A stretch of DNA of 64,000 bases from Galaxea fascicularis (lineage: Eukaryota > Cnidaria > Anthozoa > Scleractinia > Euphylliidae). The stretch covers positions 28,353,691 through 28,417,690 of the forward strand of contig OX419335.1 of the NCBI GenBank assembly GCA_948470475.1, written 5' to 3'. The translations under genes were made by a program, and so were the position numbers. The notes beneath the pieces were generated by a model, which was given only the letters and a program-made list of their open reading frames with translations, had not been told where the DNA came from and did no database searches. Shown piece after piece: positions 32,401-43,185 of this stretch (positions within the stretch are counted from its first letter, which is position 1; each line of letters begins with the position of its first letter).

Positions 32401-34980
32401 TAAACAAACCGTTGTCAGTTTTGAATGAAAATGGGACGTGCTTTGGAGGAGAAAAGCAATGCTTTCAACATCGTGCCTAAACTGTTCGACAACAAAGATT
32501 TTTGAGGCTGGTTGGTGTTGAACATCAAATTTTGACATTGCTAAAACACACCCACACACAATTCAGCGACATTGGGTTCACATATGATTAACAAATGATT
32601 TAACGCAGAAACAAGCGTTCGAATCTTTTAAATAGATCGCCATTAATTCGTGTGGCCCAGTTGGTTCTGCCCTTCACAAAACCCATTGAAGCCCAAGGAG
32701 CAATGGATTGGTTACTGTCCTGTGGTAGCTTCTGCTTCTCCAAAAATAACCGAGAAGCCCAACCTACACCGAACTCATGTCATAAAAAGACAGGGTATAC
32801 GTACCCATCAAGAGTATTTATCCAGTCTTCGTTTTGACAAACTGAGGCCTTATTTTGATCTGGTGCAGGAGCTGGGCAACACTTTGCTTCCTCCAGTAGA
32901 AAGATCTTGTCATTTGAGCCCCTATTATTATTTCTAAACAGCCCAGTAACATAGTGCGTAGAGGAGTCACAATGAACCCAGCCTTCTTTGTTAAACGCTG
33001 TTGCCCAGTTAGCCATTTGGCATCCGTCATGCATACTGCAGCACTTGAACGTATCTATGCAGTGCAACTTGTCACAGCCTCCTTTGAAGAAACCCGCCAT
33101 GTGGTAAGATGAATCCCAGGCACAAGTACTCCAGCCTTTGCTGTTGAATGATTCCCCCACATCCTTTTCGTAGCAGTGTAAGTAAGAGCGCGGTAAATTA
33201 TTTGGTTTACAGCAACGACCTACTTCGATGTGACGAAGCCAGTCACCGTCATTACGGTATAACCCTTGTATGAAGTATCCATTTGGACAAACAGCCCATC
33301 TGTTATTGCTAAAAAAGAAGATAAAAACCCATTCCAGGTTTTCTTAAAGCCCTAGCAAACGGCTTCAACATTTGCTTCAAGATCCATTCGATTTTGTTGA
33401 ACGCTATTGAAGGTTGTTGAATGATGTTGAACGGTGGGATGAGCAAACGGTTTCAACATTTCATTCAACAAAACTTAGCGAGTGGTGACCATGGTTACGT
33501 CTTCTTCATTGCGCATGCGCTTGCTCAACAATATTGAAAGAGCGGGGGCAAACGACTTCAACTCCGTTTCAACATTCTAGACAACAAAAGAAATGTCTGA
33601 AATGTTGAACGCATGTTGAAGCAAAGTTTAAACGCTTTTAAACTCTTTCAACATCGATTCAACATCGTTTCAACAAGTTGGAAAGGGGGTGGCAAACGCT
33701 TTCAACATTGCCATTCAACAAAATCGAAAGGATGTTGAAGCAAATGTTGAAGCCGTTTGCTAGGGCCTTTATCTTCATCAACACTCTTTCTTGGTAATAC
33801 GAATATGGTCACTTTTCCAAAGTTTATTTATGTGAGAAACGCCAGAAACAAGACTCATACCGACCCAAACGACTGTGCGACACCACGGTACCTTCTCCCC
33901 AAAGTTAACTTCTAAGTTAGGAAAATAGACACTTCCGGTTGCTTGAAGTTAACAAAAATCACTGTTATTGTCCTAGTAAGGAACTTTTACTTGCAAATTA
34001 ATTTTGCCGTAACTTGCATATGGCATGTGGCTAAAGACCTAATGTACGGCATGTATTGTATTCGACCTAATGTTCATGTTAGGTTTAGGAAACAAGCGCA
34101 GATTCGACAATTATCTACATGAACAGTGTTCAACGTGAAATTGTCAATTCGACTTGAGGTGTCGAAACGACGAAGCATCTATCAGCTTTCATAACAGTGT
34201 CTTGAAATTTATATCTGCCACGTTTTTGCAAAAAGGGTTGATGATCAGTTTGGCGGTGTTAACCTGTCAAACCATCACACTTAAGGAATGACAGTTTACC
34301 GTAGTTACTCGATTAGACTGAGCCTCCCCCGAATAAGCGTTGCATCTTAGAGAAACACTTTTATTAAACACCACCCCCGAATAAACGCCGCATTTTTTCA
34401 ACCAAAACGCCGAGACATGCAGTGAATGACACTTATTGAATATGTTACAGTTACGAATTCCTTGTTATGACTTTTTAGAATTATGACGATTTTAAATAAA
34501 CGCCGTCCCTGCTTAAACGCTACCCCCAAATAAACGCCGGGGCGTGTTATCGACGGAGCACTGTACGCTATCTTCTCTCCAACTGTAGTATGATTGTTGA
34601 CATAGTAAAAGGCACCCAATGATATGGCTTTCAGTGATCAGTGTACCCGTGAGTAAAATCAGCTTTTTTAAAACTCGTTATTGCGCTCTTTTGTAAGTTC
34701 CTAACCTGTCCAGTGTACGCCACCAATTGGCAGAGACGCAGGTGGATGCCTCGTTTTGATTCGGCACCGAAGCTTTACAGCACCTTGCTTTTTCCAGAAG
34801 TCCAATTATGTCATTGCTTCCTTTGTTGCTATTTCTGTAAAAGCCAGTTACGTACTCGGTGCTATAACTGCACCTGACAAATCCACTCTGGTCAAAATCT
34901 CTCCACCAAGCTGCAGTTCTACACTGACTCCAACACAAATCCGCCATGGTTAAAATCACCAGCAAGAGAAGAAATGTCAT
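29495..34980 (-). CDS. Secreted Cys-Cys-module / EGF-repeat protein, copy 2 (3' end not found)
   Basis: Paralogue of the gene at 164-5019. Exons are 34706-34980 (ATG at 34980, signal peptide [17 protein letters not shown]), 32805-33308, 31754-32028, 30974-31084 and 29495-29608. Lengths (275, 504, 275, 111 and 114 nt), borders and phases match copy 1, giving about 426 residues in one frame. It carries the same six Cys-Cys modules and two EGF-like domains; the second EGF exon is intact although too short to stand out as an ORF. Introns are longer than in copy 1 because of insertions: a 422-bp element at 33347-33768, about 740 bp at 33867-34604, and palindromes at 30169-30806. I found no EGF exon left of 29495, so the gene may be truncated or may end in exons I cannot recognise. 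All coding exons seen are open, so it may still be expressed. Confidence 0.72.
30169..30308. repeat. 140-bp palindromic element in an EGF gene intron
   Basis: The left arm starting ACTTAATAACCGAGAGTGAG is mirrored exactly by CTCACTCTCGGTTATTAAGT at the right; arms are about 43 nt, and the partly symmetrical centre repeats GACC/GGTC words. It is absent from the matching intron of copy 1. Confidence 0.85.
30651..30806. repeat. Perfect 67-bp inverted repeat with 22-nt loop
   Basis: Arms 30651-30717 and 30740-30806 match without mismatch, from AATAGGCCATATTCG outward to CGAATATGGCCTATT. It is found in an intron of EGF gene copy 2 and absent from copy 1. Confidence 0.9.
33347..33768. mobile_element. 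422-bp non-autonomous TIR element (TTA target) in an intron
   Basis: Terminal inverted repeats (AAGCCCTAGCAAACGGC and AGGCCCTAGCAAACGGC, each continuing TTCAACATTTGC) bound a core full of TTCAACATT/AATGTTGAA words. TTA flanks both sides (33344-33346, 33769-33771). The paralogous intron of copy 1 has a single TTA at 4541-4543 and no insert. A TTA/TWA target fits PIF/Harbinger-type MITEs; that class is inferred. Confidence 0.8.
33867..34604. mobile_element. 740-bp insertion in EGF gene copy 2 intron
   Basis: Sequence present between blocks that are adjacent in copy 1 (near 4640). Its right half repeats a (C/A)AATAAACGCCG word at 34330-34540. No ORF suggests an enzyme. Exact ends and target duplication are not resolved. 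Confidence 0.5.
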
Positions 34981-35202
34981 GTCGGTAGCACACTGGTCTC
35001 AATGTACCTGTTCACCGCTAGGGTATGTATGATCAAACTTGCTCAACGTCGGATCAAGAAATAGATCGTGATCAGTCAAAATACAATAATAATATAAGCA
35101 ATTGTCGGAGGACCGCTGCAAAGACTGATCAAACAATGTGGGAAGGCTTGGAGGTACTATATTTCGGCAGAAAATACCAGGTTTCATATTATCAGGTTTA
35201 TT

Positions 35203-37099
35203 AAGAAAAAATGGATAAATAGTATATTCTATCTGTTAGCCTACTACAGTCTCCGAACAGTTTCTCCGTAACAATGATGTTAGCCCGTAGATATGCTTGT
35301 CATTCCCACTGAAAAACTTAACACTAAGCGTGATTCTATTAGGAAAGTATGTGAGGTTTTTCTAATCCATAAAGCGAAAACACTGGACCTTTAGGTATCA
35401 ATAAACGTGATGAATTGTAACATGTTATCTGTAGAATTAGCTAATACCTTGATATCGCGTATTCCACTCCATGTCATTTTCATTCTTTGTTACATTGATA
35501 CCCTTATAAATATATCACGTAATCACGATTTTTCTTAATAAAGCTGATGACGGCTGATATTGGCCAGCTGAAATATTGTAACTCCAAGCTTTTCCACCTT
35601 GTTTGATCAGTCTTTGCAGTGGCCTATGGTAATACAAAAACCTACGTGTTATCCAGGATAACCCTTCAATACAGTATAGCACCAACTGGGTCTTGCTAAT
35701 TAAAGATACATTGACTTAATTACAAGATAAAAAATTATACAATAAAGCATACAAAATCATCTAGCGCTTTCTTAAGTTTTCGATTTGAAGAGAAATTTTA
35801 TGAAAACCAATTTTGTCGTCTTGTGGCAATACCTTTGATGCTTGCTATTAATGGTTTGCTTCACACAACAGCTATCTTTGTAAAACGACGACAAGTAAAT
35901 AGTTGTCAGTGTCCATTGTAGTTTCTTCATTATTCTGACAAATCAGTTGAAGAAGGTGTTCAAAAAATAGCTATGAAGCTTTACCGCAAAACAGATTACG
36001 AGGACTGTGTCAGAAATTAGATTTATTTTCTAACATCAGTTATCACATCTGATACGAAGTACTTGCAAGATAACCAGACTGCCTTTTTTCCTAATGTCGT
36101 TTTAAAAACCAAAGGATAGCTAACACGTAGTTAGGCTCTGCCCTGTGAGGATATTCCTTAAAGGGGCATTGTTGTGGGGGTTTTGCTGTTTTCCGACCCA
36201 AACTACACAGAAATGCTACCTAATGACCTTATCTGATGCTGAAACATTCTTTGAAATGTGAAATGTAGGAGAAACATATCAATCTATTTTTTGTAGTTTT
36301 TCATTATTTAAAGACCTTAAAGGGGCATTATTGTGGGGGTTTTGCTGTTTTCCGACCCAAACTACACAGAAATGCTACCTAATGACCTTTTCTGATGCTG
36401 AAACATTCTTTGAAATGTGAAATGTAGGAAAAACATATCAATCTATTTTTTGTAGTTTTTCATTATTTAAAGACATTCCTTAGCATTATTCAGGGGACCG
36501 AAATAGCACGACAGTCCTCCTCTAAAGAGAGTGGAAAAAGTCGAAATCGAAATATAGTACTGAAAAAAAAGATGAAGCTACCTTACAATATTCTGCCTTG
36601 TGGAGTAACAGTGTTTCGATAAATTTAACAATTGAGCGATTTTTTTTGTATTTCAGAATGTAAATAATGTGCAAAGCCATCAATTAGCCATGATTGTGCG
36701 CTGTGAGAACCAAAGCTGAACAAATATGTCATCTGCGTCGATAGCGATAGTTTTAATTGTTAATTGTGGGTTAGGTGTTGCTTGCAAACTCTTCATGCAT
36801 GCAAAGAGTCACGAATACTTGTAAATGCCAGAATTCAAGGCTGCGCCGCAGCCCGCTTGAAGCTCTGTCATTTCAGGAATGGCGCCGTTCTCTAAAAACA
36901 CCTGTGTTTTCCATGGTGTTAAACGTGAACAAAGCCTCTCACCAATTTTTCAGTAGTAAATTTGAAACCCATATGATTTAAAGATCAGCTGAGTTAAGAC
37001 GTATTGAAAAAAAATCAACACATAAAGAATACTGAATTAATAATAATAATTTCCAGCGACCATTCCAATGTCTACTTCAAACTATGACGTGTACCTTAT
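35203..37099. other. Intergenic flank of the duplication; no gene
   Basis: Contains the distal duplicated block (35630-35890) and a two-copy tandem repeat at 36157-36478. No ORF with coding character. Confidence 0.5.
36157..36478. repeat. Two-copy tandem repeat, 159-bp unit
   Basis: The unit starting AAGGGGCATT(G/A)TTGTGGGGG occurs at 36161 and 36320 with only a few differences. A recent direct duplication in noncoding DNA. Confidence 0.88.
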
Positions 37100-37101
37100 T
37101 A

Positions 37102-37316
37102 CAGTGCGACGCGCCTTACCGTGGCCACCCAACAAACATTTGCACAAGTTAGCCAATCAGGGTACGCGAATTTGATTGACAGACACGCCTCCATTTGGTT
37201 GTTGCGTGTTGAAACTTTCTACGGAGACGTGTCTGTCAATCAAATTCGCGTACCTTGATCATTGGCTAACTTGTAAAAATGTTTGTTGGGTGGCCACGGT
37301 AAGGCGCATCGCACTG
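37102..37316. mobile_element. 215-bp Tc1/mariner-type MITE
   Basis: Inverted arms of about 85 bp beginning CAGTGCGACGCGCCTTACC and ending in the inverse, CGCACTG. TA on both sides (37100-37101 and 37317-37318) fits the TA target of Tc1/mariner elements. No ORF. Confidence 0.82.
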
Positions 37317-37454
37317 TAAAAATAAGGACAAAAATAGTGTGTAGTAAGAGATATATCGATCATTGGAGACATACTCTTCAGCATTCAAAACAACTACAAT
37401 TTTATAGTACTTTCAAAAACAATTTTGTATCCTCAATTTATTAAGATATAACGA

Positions 37455-37618
37455 GGAAAACGTTAGTGAAACTGAGAATTGGGAAAACCGGAGTACCCAG
37501 AGAAAAACCTCCCGGAGCAGAGAAGAGAACCAACACCAAACTCAACCCACATATGACGCCGAGACCAGGAATCGAACCTGGAGGCAAGTGCTTTCACCAC
37601 TGCGCCATCGCTGCTGCC
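37455..37618 (-). mobile_element. tRNA-derived SINE (reverse orientation)
   Basis: On the minus strand the head has an A-box-like TGGCGCAGTGG and a perfect B box GGTTCGATTCC, then a body including CTCCGGGAGGTTTTTCTC and GGGTACTCCGG. It differs from the SINE at 10022-10280. Confidence 0.82.
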
Positions 37619-40406
37619 TGAGATCGACGATGAAATCCACTTTTTGATTCGTTCATTCAACAATTAGAAACGCATTTTATGACAAAATACCTAATAGAAT
37701 CCTGAATGTTCAACAGTTACAGTTTCCTGACTTAGTTTTTTATTTAATAAACTGTAATGATATTATTAATCGTATATATAACAAAATCCTCGATTCTGAT
37801 TGGTTCTGCGCGCGCCTATTTGTCGCGTAATTGGTGCGCGATCACGTGGATGTCCCCCCTCCCTCATGATCAGAATGTTTGGAAGTTGAAAAACATTAAA
37901 AGATACCACGACGGTGACAGTAGCGAAAACATCAGCTTCAGGTATACTATCAAGGCCTGCATAATGATTAGGATACAGAAATTAGCCCGTTTTCTTTGTA
38001 TTTCTTTGTACTTCTCATTTCTTTAGAGTGTTCCTTGTTTTTTTCTCCACTCGAATCTTGATGTACGTGTCACGAACGGCATAAAATTGATGGAGACTCA
38101 AAATTAAATGAACAATGACTGCTAATGAAGTGTATCATAGAGAATAGTTTCTCATTTTCACCTTTGAGAAACAAGAGCAATTGGATGCAATTGGCTACAA
38201 TTGCAAAATTTTAAAAAGCTACAGATAGAGAAAAGTTAATGTTTGCATGATCATGTTTGAATGATTATGCTTCAACACAAGGACCTTTGGGCCTCAAGTT
38301 TGTTCTGTAACAACCACTTGACTTAGAAATTCCTCCGGCATGGTTTCTTATCATTTCTTTTAATTAACAGAGGGTACTGCCTGCTATTACCACCCAATGC
38401 AAGCCATGCTCAAAGAAATTGACTAGTCAACATTGACTTGTGGCCATCCAGTTGGAGAACAACTAAAATAAATTATCTTCATAATGATGAACAGAATAAG
38501 TCAGAATACTGAACAAACAAAACATCAGGTTTAACACTGATTACTGTAGTACAAACAATATTATTATGAGAAATAAAATTCAATGTATGTACTGCTGCTT
38601 AGACCTAGAACATACTAAGCAGAGAATAACAATTCAATAAAGCATATACCATGATTATATTCTGGGTATTATGTCATATGTATTATAAAAATGGCAGAAT
38701 TGAGGAAGTGTCAGTTCATTATGATATAGACTATCATAATCATATCATGCATATTACATCTCTTGACAATCAAATTCATGGTGAGGAATGCTTAAAATAT
38801 CCCTGTGGTATTGCCAGCTTAGGCTTTGGAGCTACATGGTAGCATCTAACAGCCAAATTGCAGAAGCTACACTGTATGGAATATTTCTCATCCAATTACG
38901 TCCAAACTAAACAGTTCAAAGTCCTATTCAGGAGGTGTTTCCATGTGGAAGCTAGTATTGGGGCAAGCTACACACCACTATACAGTAACTAAGTAATTAA
39001 ATTTGGCAATTGCATTTGCATGAAGACAACAAAGATTACACCTACATGATTTCAACACTCAGCATTGACTTATGGCTGTTATGCGTATGGCCTCTGACAT
39101 ACACCATAAGCCTTTTTGGGATATCATGCCAAACCGGCCACTTGCTAAATAGAACAGGTCAGCACTAGGGGTGGTCCAGCCAGGGTTCGTTACATCCCTA
39201 GTGGTTCCTTAACTTCCCACAGAATCTATTGTGAAGAGTTGCGAGATGGGAACTCCAGTTTATCGTCCTTATCCAAGAAGACTAGAAAGCCTAACCATTT
39301 GCAGATGTCCTTGCAAAGAAAGCACTTTCTCCTCAGTGATTTAAAGACCCTGAGTGTTGGTCATTCATTGGTTACCCAATACTACAGCTGTAGTATGGAC
39401 TTTTGTGCTGGAATGAAAATCTCTCTCTGATACAGCAGCTGGGGTGAACTCATACAGATATAACTCGTACTGTTACAAGATTTTGAGCCACTGTCATGTA
39501 AACACAGAATACAGAGGCACAAGGGAGAACTGGAATGAACTCAGCTAAACTTCAGCACACCCAACCACTAATTTCTTAACCACTGAATAACAACAGTGTC
39601 CATTCTGGTTGTTGTATGCTTTGTTCTGCAAAAGCCCCTGACATACATGTAATTATATTTGTTATATAGCTGGTGTTTTTCCCACTACAGCACACTAATA
39701 CGCTGGCCAGTTCATGGTCACATGACATCTAACAATGAAACTGTTTCCCGCCAAATGCCATGAGTGGGCAACATTATGCCACAAGTGACCACCTCATCAT
39801 TACAACCACTTTTTGTGGTTGAAAGTCCCGCTAATCTGTCCACCACATTACTGCGCTTTTCAAAAACACGCGAACTCTGAGGTTCAAAAGTCACCTTAAC
39901 AATTACGTTTTTTGCTGCCGTCAATCATAATTTCAATCACACAGAACGAACCTTGAAATTCAGAAACACACAAAACGGATCGAAATCCACCAATCACCAA
40001 TCGCAAACCATGACCTTTTGAACTCGTTGAAGAAAACTTCTGTTTCCTATGAGGTCCGCTAAGATGATTGATGGCAGCGAAAAGCGCAAACGTCAGTTAG
40101 CTTTTGAACTTCAGAGTTCGCATGTTATTGAAAACCGCAGTAATATGACCAAAGTTTCATGGCCTAACAATGTTCATATTAACAGGGTTCCACTGTACTT
40201 GTTTAAAAGCACTTGTGCAAAACAAAATGGTACAAAAGTAACAACAACAAAAAAGTTAAGAAAAAATAGAGTCTGTTAAATAGGTGGAGACACCCCTACA
40301 TCAAAGCTCACACTGTAGAGTTGCATCATTTAGGTAGGAAAATCAGAAATTAGTGCATATTCGCATAATAGGCAATAGACAATCTACAGTACAATTCATT
40401 TTAATG
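37619..40406. other. Intergenic; dispersed repeats, no gene
   Basis: No gene recognised. 39238-39318 is a dispersed repeat (TTTATCGTCCTTATCC ... CATTTGCAGATGTC) shared with 43938-44018. The remaining ORFs are short and unconvincing. Confidence 0.45.
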
Positions 40407-41258
40407 CTACAAGTCCTTTTCCTCCCCAAGGTATGTCTTTGTGAAATTTGTCCCATCTCCTGGCAAAGGTGAACTAACAGTGGGCCAGATCCATACTAAA
40501 TACCATCTTTCTCCAAGAACCTGAAGGAAGTTTTTCCTCCATCCAAGGTCGTATTCTCTCTTTTTCTTTTTTCGCTCGTGCGATGTCTGTCCTCGAAATA
40601 TGATTCCGATTTGGAAGTACAGAAGGCCGCTGAAAAGAAGCAGCGCGAAGACAGAAATTCCTGCCATAAGGGAGACAAAAATTCCGTAAAGAGTCGCGTA
40701 GCCCAACAGCCATATGACAACAGGAGTAAACATGGTCAGCAAAGTCCAAAAGCCGAAACCTCCGATTTCCTCCGTCACGTACTCGTAATGAAAGATGTTG
40801 GAATATACAGCTCCCGTCCAAAGATACAACGCCAGGCACAAGTAGTAACGATAGTTGCTAAAACCGACGCATTTGCCAGCAAAAACGCAGTGATGATCGC
40901 GCTTCAACACACACTCGTTACAAACTTGGCAATGATGCGCTCTCGGAGGCGAGTTAAGCTGACAGAAAGGGCAGTAATTCCAGCCTGGTTTAAGCACAGA
41001 CGGCATTCCTAGATTCTTTCCAGTTGTGTCTGTGGTTATCAGCATATAGAAATTGGCGAAAACGTTTAACCACATGAAAAATCCACAACACACGTGCAGA
41101 CAGTACCATGTTGTGAAAGGCGCGTGGTAGAGTGGCAACACAATGAAGAGCTCGAACAGTACTATCAACCACAACATCACGATCATAAACAGGAAAGCAA
41201 CGAAATCGGAAGATTTTTTTGGTTTCAGACCCACGAACCAGCTACGCCTTTCCTCCAT
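40407..41258 (-). CDS. DHHC-type palmitoyltransferase (ZDHHC22/24-like)
   Basis: Single-exon ORF of 283 residues. The ATG at 41258 is preferred over an upstream in-frame GTG. It transfers palmitate to cysteines of target proteins and acts in ER, Golgi or plasma membranes. Hydrophobic spans lie at about residues 17-42, 50-75, 136-160 and 172-215. The cysteine-rich domain is residues about 95-139: CPFCQLNSPPRAHHC, then CVLKRDHHC with the catalytic DHHC at 121-124, then CVGFSNYRYY. The C-terminus has an LGERWYLVWIWP motif like that near the end of ZDHHC24-type enzymes. Length and topology are normal and all zinc-binding and catalytic residues are present, so it should be functional. No introns are seen, which could mean a retrocopy or a naturally intronless gene. 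ZDHHC22 versus ZDHHC24 is not settled. Confidence 0.92.
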   Translation of the reverse strand: MEERRSWFVGLKPKKSSDFVAFLFMIVMLWLIVLFELFIVLPLYHAPFTTWYCLHVCCGFFMWLNVFANFYMLITTDTTGKNLGMPSVLKPGWNYCPFCQLNSPPRAHHCQVCNECVLKRDHHCVFAGKCVGFSNYRYYLCLALYLWTGAVYSNIFHYEYVTEEIGGFGFWTLLTMFTPVVIWLLGYATLYGIFVSLMAGISVFALLLFSGLLYFQIGIIFRGQTSHERKKKKREYDLGWRKNFLQVLGERWYLVWIWPTVSSPLPGDGTNFTKTYLGEEKDL

Positions 41259-41680
41259 AATTGCACTGTTTGACACTGTTTATAGTGGTAGATTTCCAAA
41301 AAGACCTGACGACCTTGGTAACCACTCTGTTCTATCAGGGTAAGACTGGAACCTGGGAACAAAGCTTTTTCCCCATTCCCCTTACTTCTCCCGGGCCATA
41401 GTGGATTCCTTTCTGTGATTGGTACTCGCTTTTTGGGCAATCTAGTCCAACAATCTAGTGAAACAACAGAGCAAACTAACGGCTAGGGAATCAGACGACT
41501 AAAATAATGAATTACCGAACAACCAAACGATTAGGCGGCCGAAAAATGAAAGAAAATGACAGCTAAACAATCGTCCGCATCCCGTCCCCCCGCTTTTTTT
41601 TTTTTCACGCTGAGGTCTACCGGAATTGGTTTCCTGTTGCGTCCACACTAGTTTCTTAAAATAGATTTTTTGAAATTAAA
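41259..41680. promoter_or_regulatory. 5' flank of the DHHC gene
   Basis: Directly upstream of the palmitoyltransferase; no competing gene. The promoter is presumably here, but no clear core element can be pointed to. It ends at the next inverted-repeat element. Confidence 0.3.
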
Positions 41681-42391
41681 GCCCGTCGCACAAGTGAAGG
41701 AAAGAGCTGAGCAAAATTCCTCGCGAGGCAGTTCAGCCGTTTCCTCACTCGTGCGACGAATTTTCGGTGAGAAATTCGCCTCGCGGGGCCGTGAGGAAAA
41801 TATCAAACTTGTTTGATATTTTTTGCCTCGTGAGGCAAATTCCTCACTGTGTGTGGCAATCATGAGAATCTGGCCGAGCCAGGCCAGTCGATCATCCAAT
41901 AAAATTGCATGGCTTACTCACTTGACGCGAGAGCTTGGACTTCAAGATGGTTTCGGAAATGGAAATGGTGGCAGAGGGAAGCTGACCGACCAAAGACATT
42001 GGAAAGAAAATGAATTACAAAACGTAGGCAACAAGGGGCAGCCCTTTTTCTGTACGGGAATTAAATGCAGAAGTTCCAGATGCCTTCTCTCAAATTCAGT
42101 CTGGATAGAGAGTCCTTCAAAACAATTCTGGCCATGTTTGGCTGAAATCTTGAAGTCACGTGAGTGAGCCATGCAATTTTATTGGATGATCGATAAGCCT
42201 GGCTCAGCCAGATTCTCATGTTTGCCGCACACAGTGAGGAATTTGCCTCGCTAGGCAAAAAATATCAAACAAGTTTGATATTTCCTCACGGCCTCGCGAG
42301 GCGAATTCGCCGCGCACGTGAGGAAACGGCTGAGCTACCTGCCTCGCGAGGAATTTTGCTCAGCTCTTTCCTCATATGTGCGGCGGGCTTA
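41681..42391. mobile_element. 710-bp foldback element with GCCCGYCGC ends
   Basis: Arms 41681-41945 and about 42140-42391 are reverse complements. The ends read GCCCGTCGCAC at left and GCGGCGGGC at right, next to TTAA-containing sequence. Each arm carries its own small palindromes (CCTCGCGAGG, TCAAACTTGTTTGA). A 204-bp relative lies at 57978-58181. No transposase. Confidence 0.8.
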
Positions 42392-42610
42392 AGATATCCC
42401 AAAGGCTACACCGGGAGTCTCCCTCTCTGTCCCATTATGGCTCTTGTGGACAATGGATACTAAAGTTTTGGTAAGAATCCTTCTCCTTAAAACACACAAA
42501 CATAAACAAAGAAACCAATCCAAAAGACATTCGGGATAAGATACAGGCAAATCTCGTGTAAACATGGGATACTCGAAGAGATCCTGATCATGAAATGACC
42601 AACTGCAACG

Positions 42611-42737
42611 TTTTAAGCCTGCAAAAACAGGCGTTTATTTAGCCGAGCGCGAAGTGCGAGACAAGTGCTCCGTGCTCGTGTCTCGCGCTTCGCTTTCGGC
42701 CAAATAAACGCCTGTTATGCAGGCTACGACGTTTTAA
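42611..42737. repeat. 127-bp palindromic MITE
   Basis: The left arm (GCCTGCAAAAACAGGCGTTT, then GAGCGCGAAG) is mirrored at the right (CTTCGCTTTCGGCCAAATAA, then ACGCCTGTTATGCAGGC). Arms are about 55 nt, with a GTGCTCCGTGCTC centre. Confidence 0.75.
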
Positions 42738-43185
42738 ATAAAAGTTTGTTTGAAGGTGTATTATTTATTTGTCATAACCAATTGATGTCTATAGAGGAAG
42801 GTACTTAAAGGTGGTTGGACTACAGTATTTATCTATTTGCTATTTGATAAATGCAATACAATAAACAAGTTATCAGTTTCTCCCAACCAAAAGGGTTTTC
42901 AAAATGAATTTACGGTATTAGTAAACAATTAAAAAATTACAGCCAATTTCAACTCTGGCTTTCTTCTTAAACAATAACATGGGTTGACCTTTTCTAGTCT
43001 ACTTAGTGTAACCACTAAAATTATTCCATGCGGTTAATGTTCTATAGAAAAACGCGCTGCATGGTTGACGAAAAACGACTAAATAGTTTTTCCACAACTA
43101 AAGGGGACAAACGAAGTCATCTCTACTGATAATAACGACCGGCTGACCCATCAAGCCACTTACACACCCTCCCATTCGTTTGTTA

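Noticed and set aside
37500..37618. Functional tRNA gene on the minus strand
   Set aside because: A and B boxes are present but the cloverleaf is incomplete and a SINE body follows.
39239..39430. 63-codon ORF
   Set aside because: It lies in a dispersed repeat that also occurs at 43938-44018.
40578..41012. 144-codon plus-strand ORF
   Set aside because: Antisense shadow of the DHHC gene, which has the conserved catalytic motif.
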